DNA from: Candidatus Aenigmatarchaeota archaeon
Lineage (GTDB): Archaea; Aenigmatarchaeota; Aenigmatarchaeia; JACPZZ01
Direction of reading: 5' to 3'
Assembly (NCBI GenBank): GCA_016195275.1
Contig: JACPZZ010000010.1
Location: forward strand, 1-43,444
DNA length: 43,444 nt
Part shown: positions 17,847-26,989 of the stretch, piece by piece
Layout of the letters: the number at the start of each line of letters is the position of its first letter
Numbering within the stretch: position 1 is the first letter of the stretch
The notes under the pieces: model-generated
Seen by the model: only the letters and a program-made list of their open reading frames with translations
The model's database searches: none
What the model was told of the DNA's origin: nothing
Made by a program: the position numbers and the translations under genes

Positions 17847-18497
17847 GTGTTAATTGCAAATAAGCTCAATGCGATAATCAGAATCTTACTAGTTAACTCT
17901 CTAGAAAATAAACAGGACCTCACGGTTTATGCACTGGCTAAAAAAGCTGGTATCACACAAGCTATGGCAAAGCGTTTAGTTATTAGACTTAAGGATAGCG
18001 AATATGTCTCAATTGGACATGGGGTTAGAGTTGTCAATCCTATTAAACTCATTAGGGCGTGGGGGTATACTTATTCGGTCAATGAACTTGACAACATACA
18101 GTTTGTGGCTGCAGAAAGGCCTCAATATGTTATGTTGAAAATCGCAAATATGGCTAGAATGTCAGATAAGCGTTACGCTTTTACCTTGTTTTCAGCAACT
18201 GAGCACATAAACCCGTATGTTGCTCCGTCAGTTACGCATCTTTACATACCTAAAAAAGACGCACACGATTGGGAGTTTTTATTTACAACTGCAAATATGT
18301 TACCAACCGAGAAAGGCGGGGATGTAATCTGTTTTCTAGTGGATGAATACTATTTTGAAGGTACATGGAATTCTAGAGGTATGATGGTTACTTCTGTGGC
18401 TCAATTGTGTGCTGATCTATATTCATATGGTGGACGTGGCGAAGAAGCAGCTGAACAACTTATTACAATGATCAAGAGGCGTTTGGAAAATGTATGA
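17847..18497 (+). CDS. AbiEi-like winged-helix antitoxin/regulator
   Basis: 216 residues starting at GTG (an upstream ATG at 17831 hits a stop after three codons). Residues about 20-55 form a winged-helix DNA-binding domain (DLTVYALAKKAGITQAMAKRLVI). The remainder resembles the C-terminal domain of AbiEi-type type IV antitoxins. The gene overlaps the downstream nucleotidyltransferase gene by 8 bases, as in AbiE-type operons, where the antitoxin represses its promoter and counteracts a nucleotidyltransferase toxin. AT-rich composition and codon use differ from neighbouring metK and suggest acquisition. The assignment rests on layout plus fold-like features; another HTH family is possible. Confidence 0.65.
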   Translation: MLIANKLNAIIRILLVNSLENKQDLTVYALAKKAGITQAMAKRLVIRLKDSEYVSIGHGVRVVNPIKLIRAWGYTYSVNELDNIQFVAAERPQYVMLKIANMARMSDKRYAFTLFSATEHINPYVAPSVTHLYIPKKDAHDWEFLFTTANMLPTEKGGDVICFLVDEYYFEGTWNSRGMMVTSVAQLCADLYSYGGRGEEAAEQLITMIKRRLENV

Positions 18498-19236
18498 TCC
18501 TTTGGAAACTGATAAATCTTACTCAGAGTTGGTTTTGATATTAAACGAATGTAAAAAAAGAGACGTTCCTATATGTATTATCGGTGGTTGGGCCACTTAT
18601 TTTTACGTTAACGAAAATTATCACAGAGCTTTCGGAAGAGATTATATGGGTTCCAGAGACATAGATATATTTTTTGACCCGAGAAAGCAATCTGAATTTG
18701 CGGAGGTTGTTGAAAATCTTGGATTTAAAAAAGACGGTTTTCATTTTAGGTACGAAAAAATTTATAACAGGGAAACAAAAAAAGTTATCTCGATAGAGGA
18801 TTCTAAAAAAGAACATATGTATAATCTGATGTACATATTTCTGGATCTATTTTCTAACGAGAAAACAGAAATAATATCTAGTTGGAACGACCTTGAGCCA
18901 CTGAAAGCTATAAGTTTTTCTACAATAAATGGTTTTATTGTTGCGGATATAGACACATTGGTAGCTCTCAAATGTACAGCTTTATTCTACAGGGATAAGT
19001 CTGATAAAGAAAACAAAGATGCAATTGATTTGTACGCTCTACTTGTGTATAGCGAGAAGAAAATAGTTTCAACCGAATCGCTAGTTAAGGCTATTGAAAA
19101 GATTTTAGGTCGTACTGATTTGTTACTTGTAATCGCTCAATATGTATTATTGGATTATGGCAAACAAAATATCGTAGAATTTACATTGAATTCCAAGCTT
19201 AAGGAACTAACTAATAAAGGAGGTTTAAATTTTTAA
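18490..19236 (+). CDS. Nucleotidyltransferase, AbiEii-like toxin candidate
   Basis: 248 residues. The nucleotidyltransferase signature is IIGGWATYF (about 30-38), followed by SRDIDIFFD (55-63) with two metal-binding Asp residues, and a third acidic position probably in FIVADIDTL. This arrangement is that of DNA polymerase beta-like NTases, including AbiEii/MenA toxins that modify tRNA 3' ends. ATG at 18490 overlaps the antitoxin gene by 8 bases. Together the two are probably a type IV toxin-antitoxin or abortive-infection module. An aminoglycoside- or kanamycin-type NTase is an alternative. The stop at 19234-19236 precedes a degraded methyltransferase. Confidence 0.68.
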   Translation: MYDPLETDKSYSELVLILNECKKRDVPICIIGGWATYFYVNENYHRAFGRDYMGSRDIDIFFDPRKQSEFAEVVENLGFKKDGFHFRYEKIYNRETKKVISIEDSKKEHMYNLMYIFLDLFSNEKTEIISSWNDLEPLKAISFSTINGFIVADIDTLVALKCTALFYRDKSDKENKDAIDLYALLVYSEKKIVSTESLVKAIEKILGRTDLLLVIAQYVLLDYGKQNIVEFTLNSKLKELTNKGGLNF

Positions 19237-19908
19237 TCAACCAACAAGAAATCTGCGAAATCGAAATCATATAAAGCAGTAAAGAAAATCTATGATAACA
19301 CTTCTGTTGCAGAGTATATTTATAATATCAAAGAATTAATAGATAAACCTAAGAGAATTAAGTTAGGCTCTAAGGAATGTACGATTTTTGCTCCAAATCA
19401 ATTCAAAAATAATTAAAATTGAGCCATCGATAAAATCGCTTAAGAAGATAAATATCCGAGGTTCAATTAAAGAGGGTAATAGTAGTGGACGTTTCTATAT
19501 CAAAGGTCATTTAGTGAAAGTACCGGATATGGGCGACGATGGATTAGGACACCGTTATTTTTTGCTTCCAGCTTCAGAAAAGAAGATGAATGCAGATTAT
19601 TTCCAAGGTGTTCCTATGAATCGTTCTCAAACAAAAGAAGTTCCATATCCTAATTTCTTTGATTTTGAAGAAGATTTTAATAATGTAGGATACGAAGGTG
19701 GAGTTGAGTTTAGAAATGGAAAAAAACCAGTTCGATTTATTAACAAGATATTGGAGATTAGTGGTGGTGTCAAAAAAAGGACGCAATAATACTTGATTTT
19801 TTTGCAGGATCAGGTAGTACAGGCCATGCAGTTTTGGAGTTAAACAAAAACGATTATGGTAACCGAAAGTTTATTCTCTGTACGAAAAACGATAATCAGC
19901 GTATTTAG
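19237..19908 (+). pseudogene. Degraded type III restriction DNA methyltransferase (Mod) C-terminal remnant
   Basis: From 19388 one frame encodes about 130 residues (KINIRGSIKEGNSSGRFYIK, then GYEGGVEFRNGKKPVRFIN). After a poly-A run near 19770 the frame shifts and continues IILDFFAGSGSTGHAVLELN to a stop at 19906-19908. DFFAGSGSTGHA is motif I of beta-class methyltransferases, and the ending KFILCTKNDN matches Mod subunits of type III systems. The N-terminal part with the DPPY motif is absent, and 19237-19387 holds only a short open stretch that I do not recognise. The enzyme is therefore inactive. The AT-rich composition matches the adjacent toxin-antitoxin pair, so both may have arrived together. 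Confidence 0.75.
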
Positions 19909-19916
19909 TAACTTTG

Positions 19917-21017
19917 TTACAATTTCTTTTTGTATATCTCCCAAACAACGGGTTTCTTTACAAGCGCTCTTACAGCAATTTCCGCAAGCGCCAGGCTGGA
20001 AACCAGCACAAGGGGGAACAAAGCTACGGGCCCGGCGAATACCATCTTTGTATCCCTGTATCTCAGGGAAAATATGCAGGAGAAAATCAGGGCGAAAATA
20101 CCGAGAACCAGCAGGTCAACGGCCACCATCATGGCGTCTCCTACAAACAGCCTGTAGGCTAAAGCCGGCAAAGACGCAAGCCCTGCCAGCGCTATGGCAA
20201 CATACATGATTACTGACAGGTCCCTCAGAACAAACGCCTCTTCCAGAAAACCTTTCATCACCCTTACAACCACTTTCCTTACATCTGATGCGGAAGCCGC
20301 CGGGTGCTGGTACGTTTTGGCTCCGGAGTAGTAAACGGAAAACCCGTTTTTCCTGGACTGATTAAGAAAAACCCAGTCTTCCATCAAGCTTTTCCTGAAT
20401 TTTATTTTGTCCAGTACGCGTTTTTTTACCAAAGACCCGACACCCATGAAATCGCCGACCGCGAAAAATTCGGCCACACCCTCGTTGATATGCGAGCGGA
20501 GATATTGTCCGTAAGTTCCGAGGGTGGTATCCGCGGAGTTTTCTGTTGTGGAATAAAGGTCTGATACCACCACATCGGCGTCGTACTCAAGCATTTTTCT
20601 TACCCAATTTTTTTCCAACACACAATCAGCGTCGGTAAACGCAACGTAATTTTCCTTTACGCGGCCTATTGCGGTGTTCAGAGCGTGCCATTTGCCCTTT
20701 CTTTCTTTTTCCCAGATGAATTCCGCCTTCTTTTCGGCTACCAGCTTTTTGCAAACCGATATCGTTTTCCTGCCGCCCCCGCCCACCACAATTATGCGAA
20801 CCAGACCTCTCGGGTAATTTTGGGCCAGGACGGATTCGACACATTTGGACGTTCTAACGCCTTCGTTCCAAGTTGCCACGATAAAACATATTTTAGGGTC
20901 GTCTTTTTTACGCCTTGGCGGAAGTTTCCTTTTCAGAAGGCCGACCCCGCCGACCAGCATCATGGATAAAAGAGGCACGGCCCAAAGAACAGACAGCATA
21001 TCCACCAATGAAATCAT
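19917..21017 (-). CDS. GT2-family membrane glycosyltransferase
   Basis: About 366 residues. One membrane helix (about 8-26), a cytoplasmic GT-A domain (KICFIVATWNEGVRTSKCVES, VGGGGRKT, KGKWHALNTAIG, FTDADC) and three or four C-terminal helices. SLMEDWVF carries the ED catalytic-base pair; a QxxRW motif is not clear, so processivity is doubtful. ATG at 21017 was chosen because earlier in-frame starts lie within the endonuclease III gene, which ends at 21023 on the same strand. Five bases separate the two, so they are probably co-transcribed. It lies apart from the main glycosylation cluster. Product unknown. Confidence 0.82.
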   Translation of the reverse strand: MISLVDMLSVLWAVPLLSMMLVGGVGLLKRKLPPRRKKDDPKICFIVATWNEGVRTSKCVESVLAQNYPRGLVRIIVVGGGGRKTISVCKKLVAEKKAEFIWEKERKGKWHALNTAIGRVKENYVAFTDADCVLEKNWVRKMLEYDADVVVSDLYSTTENSADTTLGTYGQYLRSHINEGVAEFFAVGDFMGVGSLVKKRVLDKIKFRKSLMEDWVFLNQSRKNGFSVYYSGAKTYQHPAASASDVRKVVVRVMKGFLEEAFVLRDLSVIMYVAIALAGLASLPALAYRLFVGDAMMVAVDLLVLGIFALIFSCIFSLRYRDTKMVFAGPVALFPLVLVSSLALAEIAVRALVKKPVVWEIYKKKL

Positions 21018-21022
21018 GTTTG

Positions 21023-21706
21023 TCAGTTTAGGTTGGAGGACGAGGAATAAATACCGGGTTTTTTCGGCGGTACAAGATTTTTCTTTTCGTATTTGCAAAT
21101 TTTTACGAGCGTGCACATATAACATTTCGGGTGGGCCGTAAGGCATATTTTCTGGCCGAATTCCACCATTCCGGAATTTACGCTAACCATATCTTTGTCA
21201 AACCGGGCTTCCAACGTTTTCCTTGTTTCCTCGTATTTTGCGTTTTTGTCAACCAGGCCGAGCCTCTTGCTCACGACGTCGACATGCACGTCCACCGGTA
21301 TAGTAGAAACACCAAAGCCGTACAGCATAACGATGTCAGCAGTTTTGAACCCGACACCCGGAAGTTTTAACAGGTTTTCCCTGTTTCTCGGCACCTTTCC
21401 ATGATATTCTTCAACCAGCACCTTGCACATTTTTTTCAGGTTTTTGGCCTTTTGCCTGTAGAAACCGCTCGGTTTTATGAGCTTCTGCAACCGATTTACA
21501 CCCATTTTAACAATTTCTTCCGGACTCGAAACAACAGAAAAAAGTTTTTTTGCAGCTCTGTCGGTGTTTTCGTCCCTTGTTCTTTGGGATAATATAGCCC
21601 CGACAAGCACGTGAAACACATCGCCGACGACGTGGTATTTTTTGTTTCTCATAGTGTCATATTCCAGTATCGTTTTGCGTATTTTGTTCAGGCTTTCCAT
21701 GCGCAT
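21023..21706 (-). CDS. nth: Endonuclease III (DNA glycosylase/AP lyase)
   Basis: About 227 residues. It removes oxidised pyrimidines and cleaves the resulting abasic site in base-excision repair. The helix-hairpin-helix LLKLPGVGFKTADIVM contains the catalytic Lys, and VDVHVDVVSKRLGL the catalytic Asp. The C-terminal iron-sulfur cluster loop C-x6-C-x2-C-x5-C (CLTAHPKCYMCTLVKIC) is complete. ATG at 21706 (or 21700) has TATAC-like sequence 22-27 bases upstream, fitting a leaderless transcript. No intein or truncation. The region between this start and the helicase (21743-21950) holds no recognised feature. Confidence 0.94.
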   Translation of the reverse strand: MRMESLNKIRKTILEYDTMRNKKYHVVGDVFHVLVGAILSQRTRDENTDRAAKKLFSVVSSPEEIVKMGVNRLQKLIKPSGFYRQKAKNLKKMCKVLVEEYHGKVPRNRENLLKLPGVGFKTADIVMLYGFGVSTIPVDVHVDVVSKRLGLVDKNAKYEETRKTLEARFDKDMVSVNSGMVEFGQKICLTAHPKCYMCTLVKICKYEKKNLVPPKKPGIYSSSSNLN

Positions 21707-21950
21707 GATTAAATAAATACTTCTTAGTATAACTCTTTTCAAATACCATAACTATCGACAATATCGTTATAGGAACATCACAATGGTGCGGATAAAGCTA
21801 GCATATCTATGAATAAAATCGGTTCCAATCTGATAGTATCTTGCAAACACGAAAAGGTCACACTAGGCTAATCCGTGGTCAGTCGTATAAATATAACGGG
21901 CTCGTTAAACTAAATCTTGCCACGTAAAACGGGCGAGGCAGGAATAATTT

Positions 21951-24767
21951 ATGCAAGATAACGTCGAAGGGAAGAAAATTCTTGGAAGAATAGGGAGATA
22001 CATAGAGCCCTTTATAGCAAAGTTTGGAATTTCAGGATTGACCGCGATACAGGAAATCTCAGAGGAACAAATATCGGAGGGGAAGGATTGCCTTTTAATT
22101 GCCCCGACCGGTACCGGAAAAACGCTAGCGGCTATGATGCCTATTTTTGATCGTTGGCTAGCAGAAAAACACAAGCCTATAAGCATCCTGTACATAACGC
22201 CTTTGAAAAGCCTCAATCGTGACATTTTAAGCCGTTTAAAATGGTGGGCTGCCGAGCTGGATATGGATATAGCTGTTCGGCATGGCGATACGACGCAATA
22301 CGAGCGCACAAAACAGGCTGAAATACCCAGCGACATACTGATAACAACACCAGAGACGCTTCAATCGATGCTAATAGGGTCTGTAATGCGGAAAAACCTG
22401 TCGAATGTGAAGTTTGTGGTAATAGACGAGGTACATGAATTAATAAACTCCAAGCGCGGTGCGCAGCTGAGCATCGGGTTGGAAAGGTTGCGCAATTTGT
22501 GCGGCGGTTTTCAAACAGTCGGTTTATCAGCGACGATAGGAAATCCGAACGAAGTTGCCAAATTCCTCAACGGGTCTAGGGAATGCGAAATAATAAAATC
22601 CGCAGATGCAAAAAAAGCGAATTTTATCGTTGAGACTGTGAAAACAGAGAGCGTTGACGTTAAGACGGCTTCGGACCTTTTAATCGGCGTCGACACGGCC
22701 GCAAGATTAAGGCGCATACAGGAAATTCTGGACAACAGGAAGTCGGTGATAATATTCACGAATACGCGCGAATTTGCGGAAATATTGAGCTCCAGATTAA
22801 AAAAATTCAGCGGCCACAGAATCGAAACGCATCATGGGTCGCTGGCAAAGGACGTTAGGGTGGAGTTTGAAAAGAGATTCAAAGAAGAAGACATCAAGGC
22901 TTTGGTAGCCACGTCGTCACTGGAACTGGGGATAGACATCGGAGCGGTAGAAACGGTTATACAATACCAGAGCCCCAGACAGGTTTCAAAATTAATACAG
23001 CGCGTCGGTCGCTCGGGCCATTCGATAGGCAGGACATCCGAAGGTATAATATTGTCCACGGGGGTTGATGACGCGATTGAGTCGGCAGCGATATCAAGCC
23101 TGGCTTTGAAGGGGAAGATTGAAAACCCAAAGCCGCATAAATTGGCAATGGACGTACTAGCGCACCAGATAGTGGGAATGGCCCTGGAAAAATATTCAAT
23201 TCCAATGAAGGAAATCTACGAAATCATAAAAAAATCTTATTTGTACGATAACTTGGAATACCCGGTTTTCCAGGCGGTCTGTAAATTGATGCAGCAACTG
23301 GGCCACATTTACATCAGCGGCGATACGGTCAACAGGAAAAAGAGCGGCTGGCAGTATTATTTTGAAAACCTGAGCACAATAGCGTCGGTCAGGCAGTACA
23401 GGATATTCGACATAGTCTCCAGAAAAGGGGTCGGGACACTGGACGAGGAGTTCATAGCATTGCACGGGTCTCCGGGAACGACGTTCGTGGTAAAAGGGCA
23501 GTCCTGGAGGATTATCGACACTAACGAGGATATTGTAAACGTGGAACCGGCCGACGACATCGAAGCTTCGATACCGGCGTGGGAAGGCGAGTTAATACCA
23601 GTTCCGTTCGAGGTCGCACAGACGGCCCTTCAAATAAAATCCAAGGTCTCGTCCACGGTTGACGAAGGCGAGGAATCGAAAAAATATCTGACGGAAAATT
23701 ATCCAATTGACCAGGAAACAGCGAAACTCATAACCAGTTCTATAAAAAAGCAGTCGAAAAATTTCGGATATAAGGAGAACTCGGTTGTTATCGAAGTTTC
23801 CGGCGATATGGCCATAATCCACACCCATTTCGGCGCCTTGGTTAACGATACTATCGGAAGGGCGCTGACATTTTACCTATCAGATATCATAGGGCCTGTC
23901 TCATTAAAAACTGACCCGTACAGAATAATTTTAAGATGCCAGCGAGACGCGAATAAACACATAAAAGATTTTTTCGACAAAACTTCGGACAAAGGGCTGC
24001 GCTCGTATATAAGGGAAAACATACACCGCTCGGATTTGTTCATGTGGAGGTTTTTCCACAATGCAAAAAGATTCGGTGCGATAGCCAGGACTGCGGATTT
24101 AGGCAATGTGCCTTTAAAGAAAATCGCAGAGACTTATGAAGGTTCGCCCATTTACGAAGAAACTATGCGGGAAATATTTTTAGAAAAACTTGACCTTACA
24201 AAAGCGTCGGAAATAATCAGCGGAATAAAGAAAGGTGATATCAAAGTTTCCAACGCGGAGGGGCTGTCGTTTTTCGGCAGGCTTGCGCTGGACAGGGCGT
24301 TCGGCGAGTTAATAGGGCCTGAAAGGCCTGACGGCGAGATTTTAAAAATATTCAAGGAGCGGATCGAAGAAACGAAAATACGATTGATTTGCGTGAACTG
24401 CGGGAAATGGGCCTGGCCCGGAACTGTGAAAGACGCTCCGCAGAAGCCCAAATGTTCCAAATGCGGGGCGATGATGGTAACGGTTGTGCGCGGTTACGAT
24501 CATGCTACAGAGCAAGTTATCGAGCGGAAATGCGCAAAACGTTCATTGACAGCCGACCAGCAGAAAACCTATGACGAGGCGCTCAAAATTGCGGACTTGG
24601 TGATGGTAAGCGGCAAAGACGCCATAACCGCGTTGGCCGGGCGGGGCGTAGGCTATGCTACGGCGGCACGCATACTTGCGAAATACCATTCTGACGAAAA
24701 TGATTTGTACAAGGATATTTTAGCTGCGGAACGTCAATATTTCAAGACCAAAAGATTTTGGAAGTAA
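21951..24767 (+). CDS. lhr: Lhr-family superfamily 2 helicase
   Basis: 938 residues. SF2 helicase motifs: APTGTGKT (51-58, Walker A), DEVH (159-162, Walker B), SAT (about 193-195), and motif VI QRVGRSGHSIGR. After the helicase core come a winged-helix region and the Lhr core domain, then a zinc ribbon (CVNCGKW ... CSKCGAMM) and a C-terminal tail with VGYATAARIL. Archaeal Lhr proteins unwind DNA and DNA:RNA hybrids in repair. The zinc-ribbon form fits the archaeal Lhr2-like group. ATG at 21951, with GAGG about 16 bases upstream. Long monocistronic gene followed 31 bases later by an unrelated gene with its own TATA box. Confidence 0.92.
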   Translation: MQDNVEGKKILGRIGRYIEPFIAKFGISGLTAIQEISEEQISEGKDCLLIAPTGTGKTLAAMMPIFDRWLAEKHKPISILYITPLKSLNRDILSRLKWWAAELDMDIAVRHGDTTQYERTKQAEIPSDILITTPETLQSMLIGSVMRKNLSNVKFVVIDEVHELINSKRGAQLSIGLERLRNLCGGFQTVGLSATIGNPNEVAKFLNGSRECEIIKSADAKKANFIVETVKTESVDVKTASDLLIGVDTAARLRRIQEILDNRKSVIIFTNTREFAEILSSRLKKFSGHRIETHHGSLAKDVRVEFEKRFKEEDIKALVATSSLELGIDIGAVETVIQYQSPRQVSKLIQRVGRSGHSIGRTSEGIILSTGVDDAIESAAISSLALKGKIENPKPHKLAMDVLAHQIVGMALEKYSIPMKEIYEIIKKSYLYDNLEYPVFQAVCKLMQQLGHIYISGDTVNRKKSGWQYYFENLSTIASVRQYRIFDIVSRKGVGTLDEEFIALHGSPGTTFVVKGQSWRIIDTNEDIVNVEPADDIEASIPAWEGELIPVPFEVAQTALQIKSKVSSTVDEGEESKKYLTENYPIDQETAKLITSSIKKQSKNFGYKENSVVIEVSGDMAIIHTHFGALVNDTIGRALTFYLSDIIGPVSLKTDPYRIILRCQRDANKHIKDFFDKTSDKGLRSYIRENIHRSDLFMWRFFHNAKRFGAIARTADLGNVPLKKIAETYEGSPIYEETMREIFLEKLDLTKASEIISGIKKGDIKVSNAEGLSFFGRLALDRAFGELIGPERPDGEILKIFKERIEETKIRLICVNCGKWAWPGTVKDAPQKPKCSKCGAMMVTVVRGYDHATEQVIERKCAKRSLTADQQKTYDEALKIADLVMVSGKDAITALAGRGVGYATAARILAKYHSDENDLYKDILAAERQYFKTKRFWK

Positions 24768-24768
24768 A

Positions 24769-24782
24769 TTTAAATATACATC
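24769..24782 (+). promoter_or_regulatory. TATA box of the hypothetical gene at 24799
   Basis: TTTAAATATA lies about 26 bases before the ATG at 24799, and there is no ribosome binding site. This is the expected layout of a leaderless archaeal transcript. Confidence 0.5.
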
Positions 24783-24798
24783 TATCTACTAACTGAAT

Positions 24799-25392
24799 AT
24801 GCCAATTCAAACCCAGTTGTATGTCCCAATCCAAGGCGTAGAGCTTCCGATCATTCCGGATGTATCTCTGCGCGGAAAGAACTTGTATGAGGCGCAATTA
24901 CATGCCCAGAACAATGGTCTGGCAATTCTCGGGTCACCGGACATCAACACAGTAGCAAGAGCTGTGAGGCCGAAACGACCAAGCAAAAAGTTCATCGGAT
25001 ACGCAAGGGAAAAAACCGACCTCGGAGACAAGGATGTCACTGACGCATACGGCCAGCTACACGACCAGATATGGAAACAATGCTGGGTAAGGGCAAGGGA
25101 AATCCTAGTCCGGCAATCCCCGGCATACCCAAGAATTATTTCCGGCGAACCGGACCCGCGCGTAAGAGCTGACTTGCCATTCTATTCTTCTTTAATAACA
25201 CCGAAAATGGCAGAGCTGCTCGGGGCTCCAGAAAATACTTATGTTTGGACAAATGCAGACCCTCAATCTGATAAAGGACTGAAAGTTCTTGACTGGGAGT
25301 TATGTGCCCGTGGGAGGCCGAAGCTCTATTCCATTTGGGGGCTCGGCAGCAGGAACTTCTGCAATGGTTACTTGCTGGGCAGAAAGTCGTAG
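24799..25392 (+). CDS. Uncharacterised protein, 197 residues
   Basis: I do not recognise this protein. It is soluble, without membrane helix or signal peptide. It has a basic stretch ARAVRPKRPSKKF near 54-66 and an aromatic-rich C-terminus (ENTYVWTN, DWELCARGRPKLYSIWGLGS). The ATG has a well-spaced TATA box and no Shine-Dalgarno sequence. Immediately after the stop, GCCGACT (25395-25401) and AGTCGGC (25422-25428) form an inverted repeat around a T6 run, a possible terminator. Base composition is like the helicase, not the AT-rich genes that follow, so it is probably a resident gene. Confidence 0.7.
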   Translation: MPIQTQLYVPIQGVELPIIPDVSLRGKNLYEAQLHAQNNGLAILGSPDINTVARAVRPKRPSKKFIGYAREKTDLGDKDVTDAYGQLHDQIWKQCWVRAREILVRQSPAYPRIISGEPDPRVRADLPFYSSLITPKMAELLGAPENTYVWTNADPQSDKGLKVLDWELCARGRPKLYSIWGLGSRNFCNGYLLGRKS

Positions 25393-25394
25393 AT

Positions 25395-25500
25395 GCCGAC
25401 TAAGACTTTTTTACTTGCATGAGTCGGCGTTGTAGCTAATGTATCGACAAATGACGTATATTGGGTACAAACTCGTCACTTTAGCTACAGAATACTATTT
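25395..25500. repeat. Terminator-like inverted repeat and dispersed repeat, copy B
   Basis: The inverted repeat GCCGACT/AGTCGGC (25395-25428) with T6 inside runs into GGCGTTGTAGC (25426-25436). Fifteen bases later comes TGACGTATATTGGGTACA (25452-25469), as in copy A. This copy also has nested dyads: TGTAGCTAA (25431-25439) pairs with TTAGCTACA (25481-25489), and TGACG (25452) with CGTCA (25474). The rest of 25501-25666 is AT-rich with no gene that I can see. Confidence 0.6.
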
Positions 25501-25666
25501 TTAATGTTATTCGCATTTCTTTTTAACTAATATTATAAATTAATACTACAATCTTTATCCTTAATTACTATTTAAAGTATAAAGATACAATAACATAAGT
25601 TATTAACGAAAAACGGCAAACCCTTTAATAATTTAAACCCACTTAACATATTCGTTAATAACCAAC

Positions 25667-26842
25667 ATGGATAATGAAAGTCAACAATGGCTGTCGATTA
25701 TGAAAGAAAGCGATTTCATCAGTCCCGCAGGAAAATTGATAGAAGATCCAAGTGGAGAATATGAGTATTTTTTACCCGATCCTCCACCCAGACAAATAGA
25801 CATAGACGCTGAACTAAACTTACTTAATTCAGAGGCTGAAAGAAATATAGGCATGCTCTCTGGTGTAGGTGCCACACTTCCAAATCCACACATTTTAATT
25901 CGCCCTTATCTAACCAGAGAAGCCGTGCTTAGCTCAAAAATTGAAGGAACACAGGCCTCGTTATCGGAACTTTTGAGATATCAAGCTCAGGGAGAAAGAT
26001 CCGCCAAACGTGACGAGGCAGAAGTTTACAATTATATCAGAGCATTGGAATATGGGTTGGAAAAAATTAAAACCTCTGAAATAGACTTTGATCTGATTAA
26101 GGAACTTCATAGAATTCTCCTCACAGGCGTTAGGGGGAAAAATAAAACACCCGGAGAATTTAGAAATGTCCAAGTTTGGATAGGGGAAGAGGGCACAAGT
26201 CGTGGAGAATCCACCTTTGTCCCACCCGCCCCTGTTGCTCTGATAAAGCCTATGCACGATTTCATGGATTATATTAGTGAAAAGGACATTCCTCTGTTAA
26301 TACAAACAGCATTGATGCACTATCACTTCGAAACCACCCACCCCTTTCTTGATGGCAATGGAAGAATAGGAAGATTGCTGATAACACTATTTTTGTGTAA
26401 AAGAGGTGTTCTTTCCAAACCACTTCTTTATCTGAGCGCATACTTTGAAAAAAACAAAGCAGAATATTACAAAAAGTTATTAGAAGTAAGTCAAAAGGGT
26501 GACTATGCGTCTTGGATAAAGTTCTTTTTAAGAGGGGTAAAAGAACAATCAGAAGACGGTAAGAACAGAGCCTTAAGCCTTGTCCGGCTCAGAGAAAATT
26601 ACCGCTCAATGCTTAGCAAAGAAAGATCCTTTCCAAAAGCTTCAATGATTATAGATAAAATATTTGAAAACCCTTTCATATCTGTAATAGGGGCAAGTCT
26701 GTTCTTGAATGTTACTTATCCGACGGCGAAAAGAACTATATCTTCGCTTCAAAGATTTGGGCTATTAACCGAAGCAGATTCGCATGTTAGAAGAAGAAAA
26801 ATGTATTATAATCCAGAGATATTGAAAATACTCGGCATCTAA
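25667..26842 (+). CDS. Fic-family protein with self-inhibitory helix and C-terminal winged helix
   Basis: 391 residues. The Fic active-site loop HPFLDGNGRIGR is complete at 225-236 (catalytic His 225), so it should transfer AMP (or another nucleotide part) to a protein hydroxyl. The N-terminal Fic_N-like region carries SSKIEG (89-94), matching the S/T-x3-E-G/N inhibitory helix of class II Fic enzymes, whose Glu blocks ATP binding. The last 70 residues (VIGASLFLNVTYPTAKRTISS and after) look like a winged helix, suggesting DNA binding or autoregulation. AT-rich composition, unlike the helicase upstream. No separate antitoxin is needed. Target unknown. Confidence 0.9.
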   Translation: MDNESQQWLSIMKESDFISPAGKLIEDPSGEYEYFLPDPPPRQIDIDAELNLLNSEAERNIGMLSGVGATLPNPHILIRPYLTREAVLSSKIEGTQASLSELLRYQAQGERSAKRDEAEVYNYIRALEYGLEKIKTSEIDFDLIKELHRILLTGVRGKNKTPGEFRNVQVWIGEEGTSRGESTFVPPAPVALIKPMHDFMDYISEKDIPLLIQTALMHYHFETTHPFLDGNGRIGRLLITLFLCKRGVLSKPLLYLSAYFEKNKAEYYKKLLEVSQKGDYASWIKFFLRGVKEQSEDGKNRALSLVRLRENYRSMLSKERSFPKASMIIDKIFENPFISVIGASLFLNVTYPTAKRTISSLQRFGLLTEADSHVRRRKMYYNPEILKILGI

Positions 26843-26989
26843 ATAAACTCTAACATTTCTAATCCGCATGAGTTAGATTGTTTTATTAAGCACGACTTAA
26901 AGAAAAATACTACATCAGATACGTAGAAACAAAAAGACAGATTAGTATATTACGAAACATTTAACAGTTAAACATGGATTGTGTGAATT

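Noticed and set aside
21018-21146. N-terminal extension of the GT2 gene into endonuclease III
   Set aside because: It would overlap the iron-sulfur region of nth in another frame; the downstream ATG at 21017 gives a normal GT2 start.
21743-21950. Possible RNA gene or regulatory region upstream of the helicase
   Set aside because: No tRNA or box C/D signature. It contains ATAGTATCTTG, like the TA promoter region, but one 11-base match is not enough.
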